64,000 nucleotides of DNA, from contig CM064502.1 of the NCBI GenBank assembly GCA_032716605.1, positions 51,577,270-51,641,269 of the forward strand, in the 5' to 3' direction. The notes under the pieces were generated by a model. It worked only from the letters and a program-made list of their open reading frames with translations, was not told where the DNA came from and searched no databases. This document shows, one piece after another, positions 1 through 11,211 of this stretch (position 1 is the stretch's first letter; each line of letters opens with the position of its first letter). Source of the DNA: Paralithodes platypus (Eukaryota > Arthropoda > Malacostraca > Decapoda > Lithodidae). Both the position numbers and the translations under genes were made by a program.

Positions 1-1166
1 TAGGTTAAAAAAACTGAAAAATGCACACGGGAGCCGGTTGAAACTGGGTCTGTTGAATGTTCGTTCCTTGCGTAACAAAATGGATCATATTTGCGAGATC
101 TTGGATGAACGTAACCTTGATGTATTATGACTCACTGAGACCTGGTTGTTCGAGTCAGATCTGAATATTATCCAGGTGGCATTGCCTAAAACCCATTCTA
201 TAATAAATGTTCCTAGGCCTAGGGGAGATCATCCGGGTGGTGGAGTGGCAGTTGTCTACTCTACATCTCTGGTGAATATCTTGCAAATAAACCATAACCC
301 AGCCCCTCTTTATTATGAACTGTTGGAAGTGGAAATAAAACTCCATCAACAAATTCTAAGAATGGCAGTTGTCTATAGGCCTGGCCATCGTGGCACAGAT
401 AGGGGTTTTATGGAAGAGTTTGGGCAGTTTCTCTAGGAATTTTCTGCTAAAACCGGAAGACTTTTGATATGTGGAGATTTTAATTACTGGGTTGACAGCC
501 CTCATCTGAAGCCATTCTCTCCGGAGTTCCTTGAGTTGACTGATCAGAATAATTTTGTAAACCATGTGTCTCACCCAACTCGTATCTTAGGACACACCCT
601 TGACTTGGTTTTCTCTCCTGTGGGTTGTGGTGGTGTTCTGGATGTTGATGTTGAGAATGCTGACCCTAATACCTCTGATCATTCTTTGATTACTTTCAGC
701 TTTGATTTCCCTAAGCCTCTCACACATGAAAAAGTAATCAGATTTAGAAATTATAAAAATAGACCAAAATTTGGCTAGCAGTGAAGTAAAACCGTACTTG
801 GGAAGTATTGATACTTCCAACCTTACTTCAGATGAGCTGGTGGAGGTACATGGAAATGCACTTAAATTAATGTTCGATCATCACTGTCCAGAAGTAGAGA
901 AGAAAATCATAGTAAGAGATGATTCACCCTGGTATAGCACTCGAGTTAAATTTCTTAGAAGAGCGCGTAGAAGAGCTGAACGTGAATGGCGGAAAAATAA
1001 AACAGACTCTACATGGTTGCAATATCTGTCAGCCAGAAGAGCTGTGGTCCACACAATCAAAGATGAAAAGAAAGTGTATTATCAGGGAAAAGTTGACTCG
1101 TGTGGTAACGACCAGAGGAGGTTGGCTTCAATTGTAAACAGTTTACTTGGAAAAACAAAGTCAGCT
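1..1166 (+). pseudogene. Apurinic-type endonuclease domain of LINE A, decayed
   Basis: This is the N-terminal EEP/APE-like nuclease of a LINE pol protein, which nicks target DNA to prime reverse transcription. Recognisable pieces in order: LNVRSLRNKMDHI (about 50-90), LTETW with the catalytic Glu (about 130-145), GGGVAVVY (238-258), YRPGH (374-388), GDFNYW (472-490) and SDHSL (676-690). After the nuclease come basic linker residues ending at LLGKTKSA. The frame is broken by a TGA near 127, a TAG at 434-436 and a frameshift near 770, so it is not functional. The LINE B insertion begins directly after 1166. Confidence 0.8.
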
Positions 1167-2892
1167 TAATCTAGTAAGTGACCCACGAGGTAAAGCTAAC
1201 CTTCTTGCGGATATTTTCTCCACCAACTCCACCTTAGATGAAATAAATCAAGATGTCCCTGTACTTAATTTTAATTCGCCTGAAATTCCCTCACTTAAGA
1301 TCCACACCAGACATGTCAAAACTATTTTGCAGAATCTCTCGGTAGATAAGGCTCCTGGTCCAGATGAAATTCCTCCAATAGTACTTAAGGATTGCTCCTT
1401 GGTGCTCGCTCCTGTATTGGCAAAAAATTTCCGTCTGTGTACTCATACCTCATGCTTCCCAGTACCCTGGAAAGAAGCAAACATCCATCCAGTTCCAAAA
1501 AAAGGTGCCTCTTCAGATCCATCAAACTACAGACCAATAGCTATAACTTCCACCCTTGGTAAAGTCTTTGAAATTATATTAAATAATCACATAATTAAGC
1601 ATCTTGAGAATAATAAATTAATCAGTGATAGGCAATATGGTTTTAGACTATGTCGATCAACTGCAGACATGCTTTGCCTTCTTACGCATCAAATCAACCA
1701 AGCTACAGACCAACATGGTGAAACACATACAATAGCACTGGATATATCAAAGGCATTTGATAGAGTCTGGCATCAATCCTTATTGTCGAAGATGTCACAC
1801 TACGGCCTTGCATCATTAGTTCCACTAATTTCTTATCTTCATAACCGAAAAATACGTGTAATGGTAGATGGCCTTTATTCTCAATTTCACTCAATAAATG
1901 CTGGTGTTCCCCAGGGATCAGTTTTGGCCCCAATTCTGTTCCTCATTCATATCAATGATCTCATATCTACCACTCATAATCCAATACATTCCTACGCAGA
2001 TGACTTAACACTCCACAGTTTCTTCACATTTACCAATTCTTTCACCCAACCCGATCTTATAAATTCAAAAATAAACACTGCAATTTCTCTGAACCAGGAC
2101 CTTTCTAGAATTAATGGATGGGGACAAAAGAATCTAGTTTCCTTTAATGCACAGAAAACCAAGTACATTCAATTTTCTAACGGACAGAATCTCACCGACT
2201 CTCATATATTTTTTAATGATGTAAATATTCCCACTTCCCCTAGTATTGACATTCTCGGTGTAACATTAACTACTAACTTGAGCTGGACACATTATGTTAG
2301 AAGCATTGCTAAGAATGCCTCTAAAAAACTGGGACTCCTGTACAGAGTTCGAAAATTCTTCACTGACGAGCAGTTGGCCGTGATATATAAGTCATGTGCG
2401 TTCTCAGATGGATTACTGTTCACCTCTGTGGGGTGGAAGTGGAGTGGTTGCATTGAGGCAGTTGGACAAAATTCAAAATAAAGCTATTAGATTAATCAAT
2501 AACCCTGCAATCACACAGGACCTTCCTACATTATCCATACGAAGAAACGTTGCATCCCTTGCATTATTCTACAGATATTTTCACAGCAATTGTTCCGAGG
2601 AACTTGCTTAAATTGTGCCGCCTCTCCACATCTTTCCCCGTGGAACTAGGGCGGCTTAGAGCGCCCATGAATTTACACTTTCTCCTGCACAATGCAGAAC
2701 TTCTGCTTATCAGAATTCATTTATCCCCAGAGCTACTACTCTTTGGAATTCACTTCCCTCGAATTGCTTTCCACAAACTTACAATCTACAAATGTTTAAA
2801 TCCAGTTGTTACAAACATTTTATGAATGGAGGATGCCTTTAGGCACATGGACCTTTTTGTTTTATCTGTTTTTCCTTCCTCCGTTCATAGTC

Positions 2893-2941
<49 letters not shown>
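1167..2941 (+). mobile_element. Jockey-like LINE 'B', copy 1, 5'-truncated, inserted in LINE A
   Basis: The left boundary is where similarity to the second B copy (starting near 7669) begins, at AATCTAGTAAGTGACC. The right boundary is a run of 43 A residues at 2899-2941. The element therefore lacks its endonuclease and is a typical 5'-truncated retrocopy. No target duplication longer than one or two T residues is evident. It matches copy 2 (7669-7933 plus 13434-14900) closely, with scattered substitutions. The 3' UTR has CTTCCTCCGTTCATAGTCTC just before the tail. Confidence 0.85.
1170..2800 (+). pseudogene. Reverse transcriptase of LINE B copy 1
   Basis: RT motifs in order: APGPDEIPP (about 1350), NYRPIAITSTLGKVFE (about 1527), QYGFR near 1635, ALDISKAFDRVWH (1735-1773; first catalytic Asp), [11 protein letters not shown] (1900-1932) and YADD (1993-2004; the other two Asp), followed by the thumb region with LGVTL. 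The frame from 1147 to 2481 is open through all catalytic motifs. A frameshift near 2396 moves the C-terminal part (MDYCSPLW) into another frame, then a stop at 2609-2611 and more shifts follow. The family is Jockey-like by motif style; the exact clade is not certain. Confidence 0.82.
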
Positions 2942-2945
<4 letters not shown>

Positions 2946-4705
2946 TACCCGATGCCGAGTTGGCTGCCAAATTTGTGGCATTTTTTGCTGGCAAGATAAC
3001 TCGCATAAGACAGGAACTGGATGATGCTTCTGTTGGTGAAGAACTTTCAGTTGTACTCCAACCCCGACACATTCCTAATAATGTCTTCTCATCCTTTCAC
3101 TCAGTAGAGGTAGACATGATCTCGTCCTACATAAGAAACCTCAATAAAACATTTTGCCCGTTGGATCCCATAAATGTTTCCAAGCTACCAAGAGTCTATG
3201 ATCACACAGTTGAGCTTATTTCCAAAATAATTAATAAGTGCTTCTCTGAAGGTAGCTTCCCACATTCTGAAAAGCATGCACTACTCCGACCTACTCTAAA
3301 GAAACCTGGACTTGATGTTGAGAACATGTTGAACTATCGTCCTGTCTCCAACCTGTCCTTCATATCAAAGATATTAGAGCGTGCAATACTTGACCAATTA
3401 CAACCACTACTTCAGCAGAATGAAACTATCCCAATTTTTCAGTTTGCTTACCGACAGCATCATTCAACTGAAACAGCATTGATTAGAGTACATAATGATC
3501 TAGTTGAGAACATTTGCAATGGTGTGGCCTCACTATTGGTCTTGCTTGATTTCTCTGCGGCCTTTGACACAGTGGATCACGAGTTGTTATTGAGTGATCT
3601 TTATGATTGTGGTGTGCGTGACTCCGCTCTCTTGCTTCTTGGGTCTTACTTGTCGGGTAGATCCCAGAGTGTGATGGTAAATCAAATGGTCTCGGACTCA
3701 ACACCCCTGCAGTATGGTGTTCCGCAGGGATCAGTTTTAGGTCCTATCCTATTAATAATTGATATCAGCAGATTGTCTCTTCTGCTTCGTGCACATAATG
3801 TCACCTTTCACTTTTATGCAGATGACGCCCAGATTTATGTGAGAATCCCAAATATAGTTGATATACGGAGTAAGATGGAATTGTTAATGTCTGATATCAA
3901 GAAGTGGATGAGAGCGAGAAAACTTAAACTAAATTATGGTAAAACTGATATTCTCATCATCCGAGGAAATAGAAGAGCTGATGATATAGTAGGTGCCCTT
4001 TCCATCAATGTGGGTGGATCTCGGCTGCGACCGGCCAACTCTGTTCGAAATCTGGGTGTATATGTGAACTCCCGATTAGATTTCAAAGAGCATGTAAACC
4101 AGATAGTTAAAAGTTGTTACTTGCACATCAGAAATCTCTATTTGGTGAAGCCGTTTATAACCAGACGTTGCCTCCTGACGTTGGTTCACTCATTGGTCTT
4201 CTCTCGTGTTGATTATTGCAATGCCCTGTTGGTGGGTCTTCCAAATTATATTTTAAAGAAAGTTCAGTCTGTTCTTAAAAGGGCCGCAAGACTCATTTTT
4301 GGTGTTCCACCTAGAACTCCTACTACATATTTTCACATAGAAGTGCACTGGCTGCCAGTAAGAGCAAGAATAGAATTTAAGTTGTGTTTGGTGACTTTTA
4401 AGGTTCTCAAATTTGGTGAGCCTAGGTACCTTGCGGAGCTGCTCAGGTGCCCACCGGCACACCATGGTGTAGTTGTGCGTCATGACAATGACCCTTTTCG
4501 TCTTGATGAACCAAGGGCTTTCCAGCAGTCTTCTTTCTTTGAGAGGTCATTCTCCTACATGGCTCCGAGGTTGTATAACAGGTTGCCGCTGTCCATGAGA
4601 CAACTGAGTTCTGTTGAATGCTTCAAGAGACAACTTAAGACTTTTCTCTTTGAGAGAAGCTATGATCTTGAGAGAGTTGTAATGACAGATGGCTATAGAG
4701 TTTAG
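2942..4705 (+). pseudogene. Reverse transcriptase of LINE A, long open frame
   Basis: An uninterrupted frame of about 580 codons holds RT fingers and palm: RPVSNLSFISKILERA (about 3333), LLDFSAAFDTVDH (3541-3580), [11 protein letters not shown] (3712-3745) and FYADDAQIY (3812-3840). Thumb and C-terminal regions follow, including LGVYVNSRLDF and HWLPVRARIEFK, a motif common in CR1/L2-group proteins. All three catalytic Asp are present. There is no real start codon: it is the downstream half of a protein cut by LINE B, so it is annotated as a remnant. The stop is TAG at 4703-4705. Confidence 0.85.
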
Positions 4706-4851
4706 GCTGTTTTGCCACTGCTAGTGATTGTTAAATGTGTGTTGTATATAAGCCTTCTTTTGATGCATTGATTTTGTTCTTTTTTCTTTCTCTTTCCGAG
4801 CGCTAGTGAATTCTTCGGAAAAATTGGCGCTTATGAGAAATAAGTAACTTG

Positions 4852-4870
4852 CTTATTATTATTATTATAG
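4852..4870 (+). repeat. ATT microsatellite tail of LINE A
   Basis: The run TTATTATTATTATTAT directly follows the 3' UTR hairpin region of LINE A and marks its 3' end. CR1/L2-group LINEs usually end in short microsatellites rather than poly(A). Confidence 0.65.
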
Positions 4871-4879
4871 CACTTTTAA

Positions 4880-5590
4880 CATCATCGTACCCTATCAAAG
4901 GCGGAGGGCCTTGTACTGGGATTGGAGTGCTGAGCTGTTCCCTGTTCCATTCAAACTCCACATTAAGCATTCTTTCATAATGCTCCTTCCACGCCTCTGA
5001 TTTCGTTTTCTGTGTAAACAGTCCTGCCACTGTCATTATGTATGCATCTTACACCCACAACGTCCTGACTACAGTCCCTCACATTTTTAGCTAATTTATA
5101 AACCCCATTGGTATTATTAGTGCTGTTAACTTTTCTATTACGCTATCTTGTATGGTTTTCTTTGCCCTGTAGACCTCTCTTCTAGCATTACGTTTGGCAG
5201 ACAGGTATTCTTACTTGCTGCCACCTTCCTTCCATACTTTGAAACATCTCTTCTCTCGGACTGCAGCTTCGACATAGATGTTCCACCACCAGGAAAACTT
5301 CTGTCTGAGTGGCCCCTTTGTTTTGTCACAGACTTTGTCTGTGGTATCGAGGAGGCTGTGCTCTATAAAGTTCCATTTGCTATCAACATCATCTTTCCTA
5401 ACACCCATTCTCCTTTCGATTTCAATCATTTTCGTTGTGGAATCTGTCTCTGTACTCCTCTTTTTCCAACAACCATACTTTCCTTTTTGTCAAATTAACT
5501 TTCTAACGGGAACTCTTAGGCGCATGTCACACACTAGGAGCTTGTGTTGGGGGATGCATTCTTCACCTGGTATGATCTTCGTGATAGGGC
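4880..5590 (-). pseudogene. RTE-type LINE fragment (end of endonuclease and linker)
   Basis: Reading from high to low coordinates: CIPQHKLLVCDMR (end of the nuclease, about 5550), ERRMGVRKDDVDSKWN, HSLLDTTDKVC, KGPLRQKFSWWWN, then SEAWKEHYERMLNVEFEWN (about 4960-5020). This order and wording are characteristic of the endonuclease-RT linker of RTE/BovB-like LINEs. Several frameshifts and stops separate the pieces, and RT itself is absent. It lies just downstream of the LINE A tail, in the opposite orientation. Confidence 0.78.
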
Positions 5591-6015
5591 AGCCTCCCGG
5601 TGCGCTACCTCCGGGTTTGGGCCCTTTTGCTTCTAGGCGGAAAGTGCCAGTCTGTAGAAACAAAATGCCCTGTACCCTCGAGGTCCTCCTGGCCAGGATG
5701 CACCCCCATGGGGCCAGAGCTGGGCCTGAGGTAGGTCCCTCCACGTCAGCGGGCCACCATTGGGCGAGTTTGAATAATGTTTTACGTGGGGTGCCTACTC
5801 TGACTAGCCCCCATTCACAGTTGTTGGCTGTGGGCCTAGCCTTTACCCAAAGGGCCTTAACCTGCAAGGCAGCAGGCAGTTTGTGTGGGGTTTGCTCCCC
5901 TAAACAGATTGCCGACCACGGCTAAAGAGTCGCATCCACCTGCAAGTCGTACCGGAAAAGAGACCGCCAAAACCTCACTCTGGATAGGACCAGCCCTCAC
6001 CTGGTCTAGACCAAT
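5591..6015. other. GC-rich segment of unknown origin
   Basis: This stretch is clearly GC-richer than the AT-rich DNA on its right and contains frames on both strands that match nothing I recognise. It begins where RTE similarity stops and ends near ACCAATTGGTATTATTAG. It could be an unidentified repeat or processed sequence. No intact coding signal can be defended. Confidence 0.35.
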
Positions 6016-7120
6016 TGGTATTATTAGTGTAAGAGTGAACATCTTTACAGATGTGAAAGTTTCAAATAATTTGTATACTAAGAGTTAAGTTATATTTAAG
6101 GACCAGAAATATTGTAATGGTACAATGCAGCTGCACATTTTTGCGTATTCATTTAGTGGTTAATTCAGTGTAAAGATATATTTATTGACATGACTGTGAT
6201 AAAAATATCATGTGCTCATTTAAAAAAAAGTAATTACACCTAGTGATGTTTCTTGTATTCGCTTATTTTAAGTAATCATTTAACCTTAATAGTGAATCAT
6301 TTGTAAATTATAATTATTCATGAAAAATTTAGTAAATACAATGATTAAGAAATTGATAGTCTATTGACGATATAAAAGCCTAATATATACTTAAATTATA
6401 TATTGTACAGTGACGAGGTTCTGTGATTAATATTTAAATAATTTGTAAGTCCAATATATAGTGTATTCGTAAGTAAGATTTTTCTACAATTATAGTCAAT
6501 GCTAATTAAAAGGTTTCGCTTCTCAGATATCGAAGCAATCAATTGTATTGGTTAGTTTTAGTAAAAATAAATTTAGTTATAATGTGCTGTATTTATATCC
6601 ATTAAAATATAATTATTTTATAGAAATAAGTTTGCAATGTAATACACTGCTAAACAAAACGAAACTCTTGGCATAATTGCCATAACATATTTCTAAATTT
6701 AAACCTTCACGATAGTAAATTGCATAAAAGGTACCAATAACTATCCCTAACTAATAGACTTTACCCTCTTTCTATATTACCATATATATTTTCTAGATAT
6801 TAAAGCACCAGAATTTGAGGGTTATGGTTTTATCTTGCCTATTGCTTTAACTAGTGTTAACCTACAATATTTGGTCAACCAAATACGAAGTTTATGTAAA
6901 TGTGGGGTTCAATAGACTTGGAATAATCTGGTGTCTGTCTTCAAACCCTAGATTATAATTATACAGTTATAGACTTAAAGCAATCAAAACGGTAAAACAA
7001 TTATCCAGTCTTTGGTAAACTGATTTAGTTCTTTAATAGCCAGGACAATATGGTGTATTAAAGGGGGTACGCAGGTCTTTGACTTCTAAAAAAAATCAAC
7101 AATAAAAGTACCACTATAAT
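6016..7120. other. AT-rich sequence without recognisable feature
   Basis: Strongly AT-rich, no long frame, no clear repeat structure or RNA gene seen. Confidence 0.6.
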
Positions 7121-7124
7121 TAGC

Positions 7125-7933
7125 TTGGATCTTCTGATCACTGTCTGATACAGGCCACCTGTCTATCACCTACCACACCTTCCCACTCTGAACCTGTTTT
7201 GGTGACTAAATGGCATTACGATAGGGCAGACTGGGAGGGTCTTCAAAGTGTCTTTATTGATATTCCCTGGACCTCTTTCTTTTCTAATGATGCACACTCC
7301 ACCTTGAGCCACATACAAGATTTTGTAAAAATTGGAATGGAAACTTTTATTCCTCATCAAAAGTACAGTAAAAGATCTAATTCACCTAAATGGTTTGACC
7401 ATAATTGTGCTAGAGTAACTGAACAAAAAGCAATATATACAATGCATACACAAGATCAAAAACACATGAAGCCTTTAATTACTTTAGAAAAATCAGAAAT
7501 CATGCCAAAACTGTATTAGACCTAACTAAATCAAACTTTCTTCACAAGCAGGCAAATAAACTTCTAAATAATCCAAATGATAACAAAATATTTTGGTCTA
7601 CTCTTAACTCCTTCAAATCCAACTTCACTACTGCTTCATCCATTCCACCATTAAAATCTCAGACTGGCAATCTTGTAAGTGACCCACGAGGTAAAACTAA
7701 CCTTCTTGCTGATACTTTCTCCACCAACTCGACATTAGATGAAATAAATCAAGATGTCCCTGTACTTAATTTTAATTAGAAATTCCCTCATTTAAGATCC
7801 ACACCAGACATGTCAAAACTATTTTTCAGAATCTCTCGGTAGATTAGGCTCTTGGTCCAGATGAAATTCCTCCAATAGTACTTAAGAATTGCTCCTTGGT
7901 GCTCGCTCCTGTATTGGCAAAAAATTTCAGTCT
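7125..7933 (+). pseudogene. LINE B copy 2: endonuclease end, linker and RT start
   Basis: A frame from about 7127 gives the nuclease-terminal motif LGSSDH followed by WHYDRADWEGLQ and WFDHNCARVTEQK, the standard linker of Jockey-like pol proteins. A stop at 7517-7519, a TAG in the LNFN region (about 7777) and further shifts break it. The RT-start segment VSDPRGKTNLLAD matches copy 1. Reading ends at the CR1 junction. Confidence 0.75.
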
Positions 7934-8180
7934 GTGTAGAGTACAAAGCAGAGGAGTACAAAGGAAATCAAGCAACAACAGGTCTAGTGACCCTTCTAGG
8001 CTGCTTGTCCTCCAAAACACTGAGGATCAAGTGTCCAAACAGTGGTTTAGAGTGGGTAAGGAAACATTGGAAAGGGAACTACTGCCCTGGAACTAATGTC
8101 CGTGGCAGGACTAGGAAGTTAGTAGGGGACATATGGGTTAGTAACTGAGGGGAGGATAAAATAGTTATTCACTTACAAAC

Positions 8181-11100
8181 TCAAGTCAGTCGTGGGTTTG
8201 ATGAGAGATATTTGTCTAGGCGGAGTTTAAATGAATCAACGGTGCTGCAGTCTATAACGTCTCGGGGAAGCCCATTCCACAAGTTGACAACTCGATTGAA
8301 GAAGAAATTCTTAGATTCGTGTGAGTTAAAAGATTTACCAATAATTTTGCAACCGTTTCCCCGCGTGTAATTAGATTGGTCGATAGTGAAGTACTTACTA
8401 CAGTTCATATTGTCGATGCCTTTGATGATTTTGAACATTTGAATTAAGTCACCTCTTAATCCGCGCTGGGTTAAAGGAAATAGATTTAATTCTCTAAGAC
8501 GCTCTTCGTATGGTTTGTTCTTTAGGCTAGGTATCATTTTGGTAACTACGTTGAACTCGTTCTAGCTTGTTTGTCTTTTTGGTAATAAGGGCACCAGCAT
8601 TGAATGCAGTATTCCAGAAGAGGGCGGACTAAGGAATTGTAAAGGGTTAGGATAACGTCTTTGGATTTATGCTCAAATGACCTGCCTATAAAGCCAATTA
8701 TTTTGTTTGCCTTCTTAACAACTTCTGAACATTGTTGACTCGGTTTTAGGTTACTCGATATTGTTACTCCCAGATCGGTTTCTCTGTTTACATTCATAGG
8801 CTGAGTGCCATTCATCGAATAGTTTGCTTTCTCATTTAGGTATCCGATATGTAGTACTTTACATTTATCTGCATTGAAACTCATTTGCCAAATTTGGGCC
8901 CAATGTGACAATTTATCTAGATTGTGTTGCATATCGTCAACTTGATCTTTTGAGAGTACGCTATTTGCAATTTTTGTATAGTCAGCAAATTTTGAGATTG
9001 TACAAGTGAGACCCTCCTATGTCGTTGATGTAAATTAGAAAGAGAATTGGTCCTAGTACCGATCCCTGGGGTACCCCGCTACTTACATTGGTCCATTTAG
9101 ATGCCTTACCGTTTATGACTACTCTTTGCTTTCTGTCGCTGAGCCAATTTTCTATCCATTTCAACACACCGTCTTGTATTCCATGCGCTTTTAGTTTTAG
9201 CAGTAAACGTTTGTGGGGAACTTTGTCAAAGGCCTTTTGAAAATCAAGGTATATAATATGTACAGCTTTACTCTCATCGTAGAGGTTGAGGATATCGTGG
9301 AAGAAGTCTAAGAGGTTTGTTAAACAGGAACGTTTTTTACGAAAGCTGTGTTGAGTATCTTTAAGTATGTTATTTTCCTCCAAGTGATTTAAGAGTGTCC
9401 CTTATGACCGTTTCTAGCATTTTACATACAACTGAGGTTAAGCTAATTGGACGATAGTTACTGGGTAGGGATTTGCTGCCTTTTTTGAATATCGGTGTTA
9501 CGTTGGCTATCTTCCACTGATCAGGCATAGTTCCAGACCGCAAGGATTTATTGAATAGTAATGTCAGTGGTTTGGAGAGCTCATCCTTAGCTTCCTTTAG
9601 AACTCTAGGCGAGATTGTATCAGGTCCAGGCGTTTTATTTACCTTGAGTTTATCTAAACAATTCAATACTTCTCTCTCTGTAACGGTGATATTGCTTAGA
9701 ACATCTGAATTATCAATCTGAATCGGCGATGGTGTAGGGATATCACTGAGGTCTTCTGTTGTAAAAACTGATGCAAAGAAGGTATTGAGGGCATTACTCA
9801 TTTGTACTTCGTCTTTGGTGTATTCTCCATTTTCATCGACTAACGGTCCAACAGTTGAAGTAACTACTTTTTTCTTTCTGATATAACTATAGAATTCTTT
9901 CGGGTTTGTTTTACTTTGATTCGCAATATGTAACTCTAGGGTCTTTTTACTTTGCTTAATTACCTTTTTGGCTTTGTGTCGTAGCTCTACAAATTTCACC
10001 CGTTCTTAGTCATTTTGTGAGGATTTTAATCTATCATTAGCAAATTTTTTAGAAAGTAGGCAGTTTGAAATATCTTTATAACACCGTTTGGGCTTATTAT
10101 TATGGCCTGGACGCCGTATTTTCGATGGTATGCAGTCTTGCACTGCTTTTAGGTAAGTGGTTTCGAATAACTTCCAAGATGCATTTATGTCGTTATTGTT
10201 AATTAAAAAGCTCCAGTCAGTTTCTTTAAACATAGCTCTAAGTTTATGAAAGTTTGCTTTCTTGAAATTAGGGACTTTTTCGATGCTACTATTTGGTTCG
10301 TTACTAGTAAAGTTTAAAGTGAAAGTTATCGTACAATGGTCGCTGTTACTGAATTCATCACCAACATTCAAATTCTCTATTAATTCTTCTTTTGTTGCAA
10401 GTACAATGTCAAGAACGTTATTACCACGGGTCGGTGTTCGAACAAATTGATAAAGCGAACTCTCTTGCAAGTTCGCATACAAGTCATGTCCGGAGTGTGA
10501 AGTAAGAGTATCGCCCCACTTGGTCACAGGTAAATTAAAGTCGCCAAAAAATACGGTATCTTGTGAGTTACTTACATCTGCAATTTGTTCATAAATTTCT
10601 CGGTCAGTTTGCACTGATTGAGCTGGAGGTCTGTATATTAATGCAAGTATTATTTTTGTACCTTTATTATTCTTTATTAGCACAAAAGATGTGTCGACGT
10701 TCACAATTTGAGGTTTTGACAAGAGGGTCGGGTTAAGACTTTCTTTGATATAAAATAAAACGCCACCTCCATTTTTATTTATTCGGCTTTTCTCAAACAT
10801 TACATAACCGGGAAGTGAATACTCTAAAAAGTATCTATCTACTGTATTGAGCCAAGATTCTGTTATACCAATCACATCATAATTTTCAGTAAACACTAGT
10901 TCCTCTAAATCTGAAAATTTATTGTGTATGCTACGAGCGTTAGCATAGAAAACCTTTAAAGTTGCGGTTTTAGAACTCGCAGAACGTTCTTTAATCAAAT
11001 TTTTGGTTCTGGTCGGATCTTCATTTACATTCATGGCTGACATCGGTCCTCGGTCGTTATCCCTTTCGGTTTTGAATTTGGGTCGTGTTGGTGGAGCTTT

Positions 11101-11211
11101 ATCCAAATTCGCGGTTCTTGACAGATTAGCATTTAATTCCTTCGCAGGTTGCCGCCCTCGCGGTCTTCGGTCCTCCTTCCTGGTTGTCCTGTGCGGAGTC
11201 GATTTCTTCAA
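8181..11211 (-). pseudogene. CR1-a ORF2: endonuclease and reverse transcriptase, inactivated
   Basis: The nuclease is complete in one open frame (11211-10006): NARSIHNK, ITESWLN, GGGVLFYI, ALIYRPP, FFGDFNLP, TPTRGNNVLDIVLA and SNSDHCTI, i.e. all blocks of an APE-like LINE nuclease. The RT follows in pieces: TPGPDTISPRVLKE and NYRPISLTSVVCKMLE (9999-9370), then after a frameshift [14 protein letters not shown] and [20 protein letters not shown] (9383-8982), then ADKCKVLHIG (8932-8546), then the C-terminal part (8537-8181). The catalytic box reads FADY at 8978-8989 where FADD is expected, so the last catalytic Asp is lost. A TAG after SQND at 10006 and at least three frameshifts confirm it is dead. 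Confidence 0.88.

Larger units (their letters stand above)
1..4868 (+). mobile_element. CR1/L2-group LINE 'A', 5'-incomplete, split by LINE B
   Basis: Endonuclease lies in 1-1166 and reverse transcriptase in 2942-4705, in the usual LINE order. Between them sits a separate 5'-truncated LINE with an A-tail. Removing 1167-2941 puts the reading frame before and after back in register, so both parts belong to one element. After the RT stop there is a short 3' UTR with GAGCGCTAGTGAA and TTGGCGCTTATGAGAAATAA, then an ATT repeat ending near 4868. An inverted GGCGCT motif plus ATT tail is typical of L2/CR1-group LINEs. The window starts inside the endonuclease, so the true 5' end is not seen. Clade is tentative. 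Confidence 0.8.

Noticed and set aside
5104..6030. 15-bp direct repeat TTGGTATTATTAGTG near 5107 and 6014 as a target duplication
   Set aside because: The RTE fragment reads continuously through the left copy, so it cannot be the edge of an insertion there; chance similarity in AT-rich DNA is likely.
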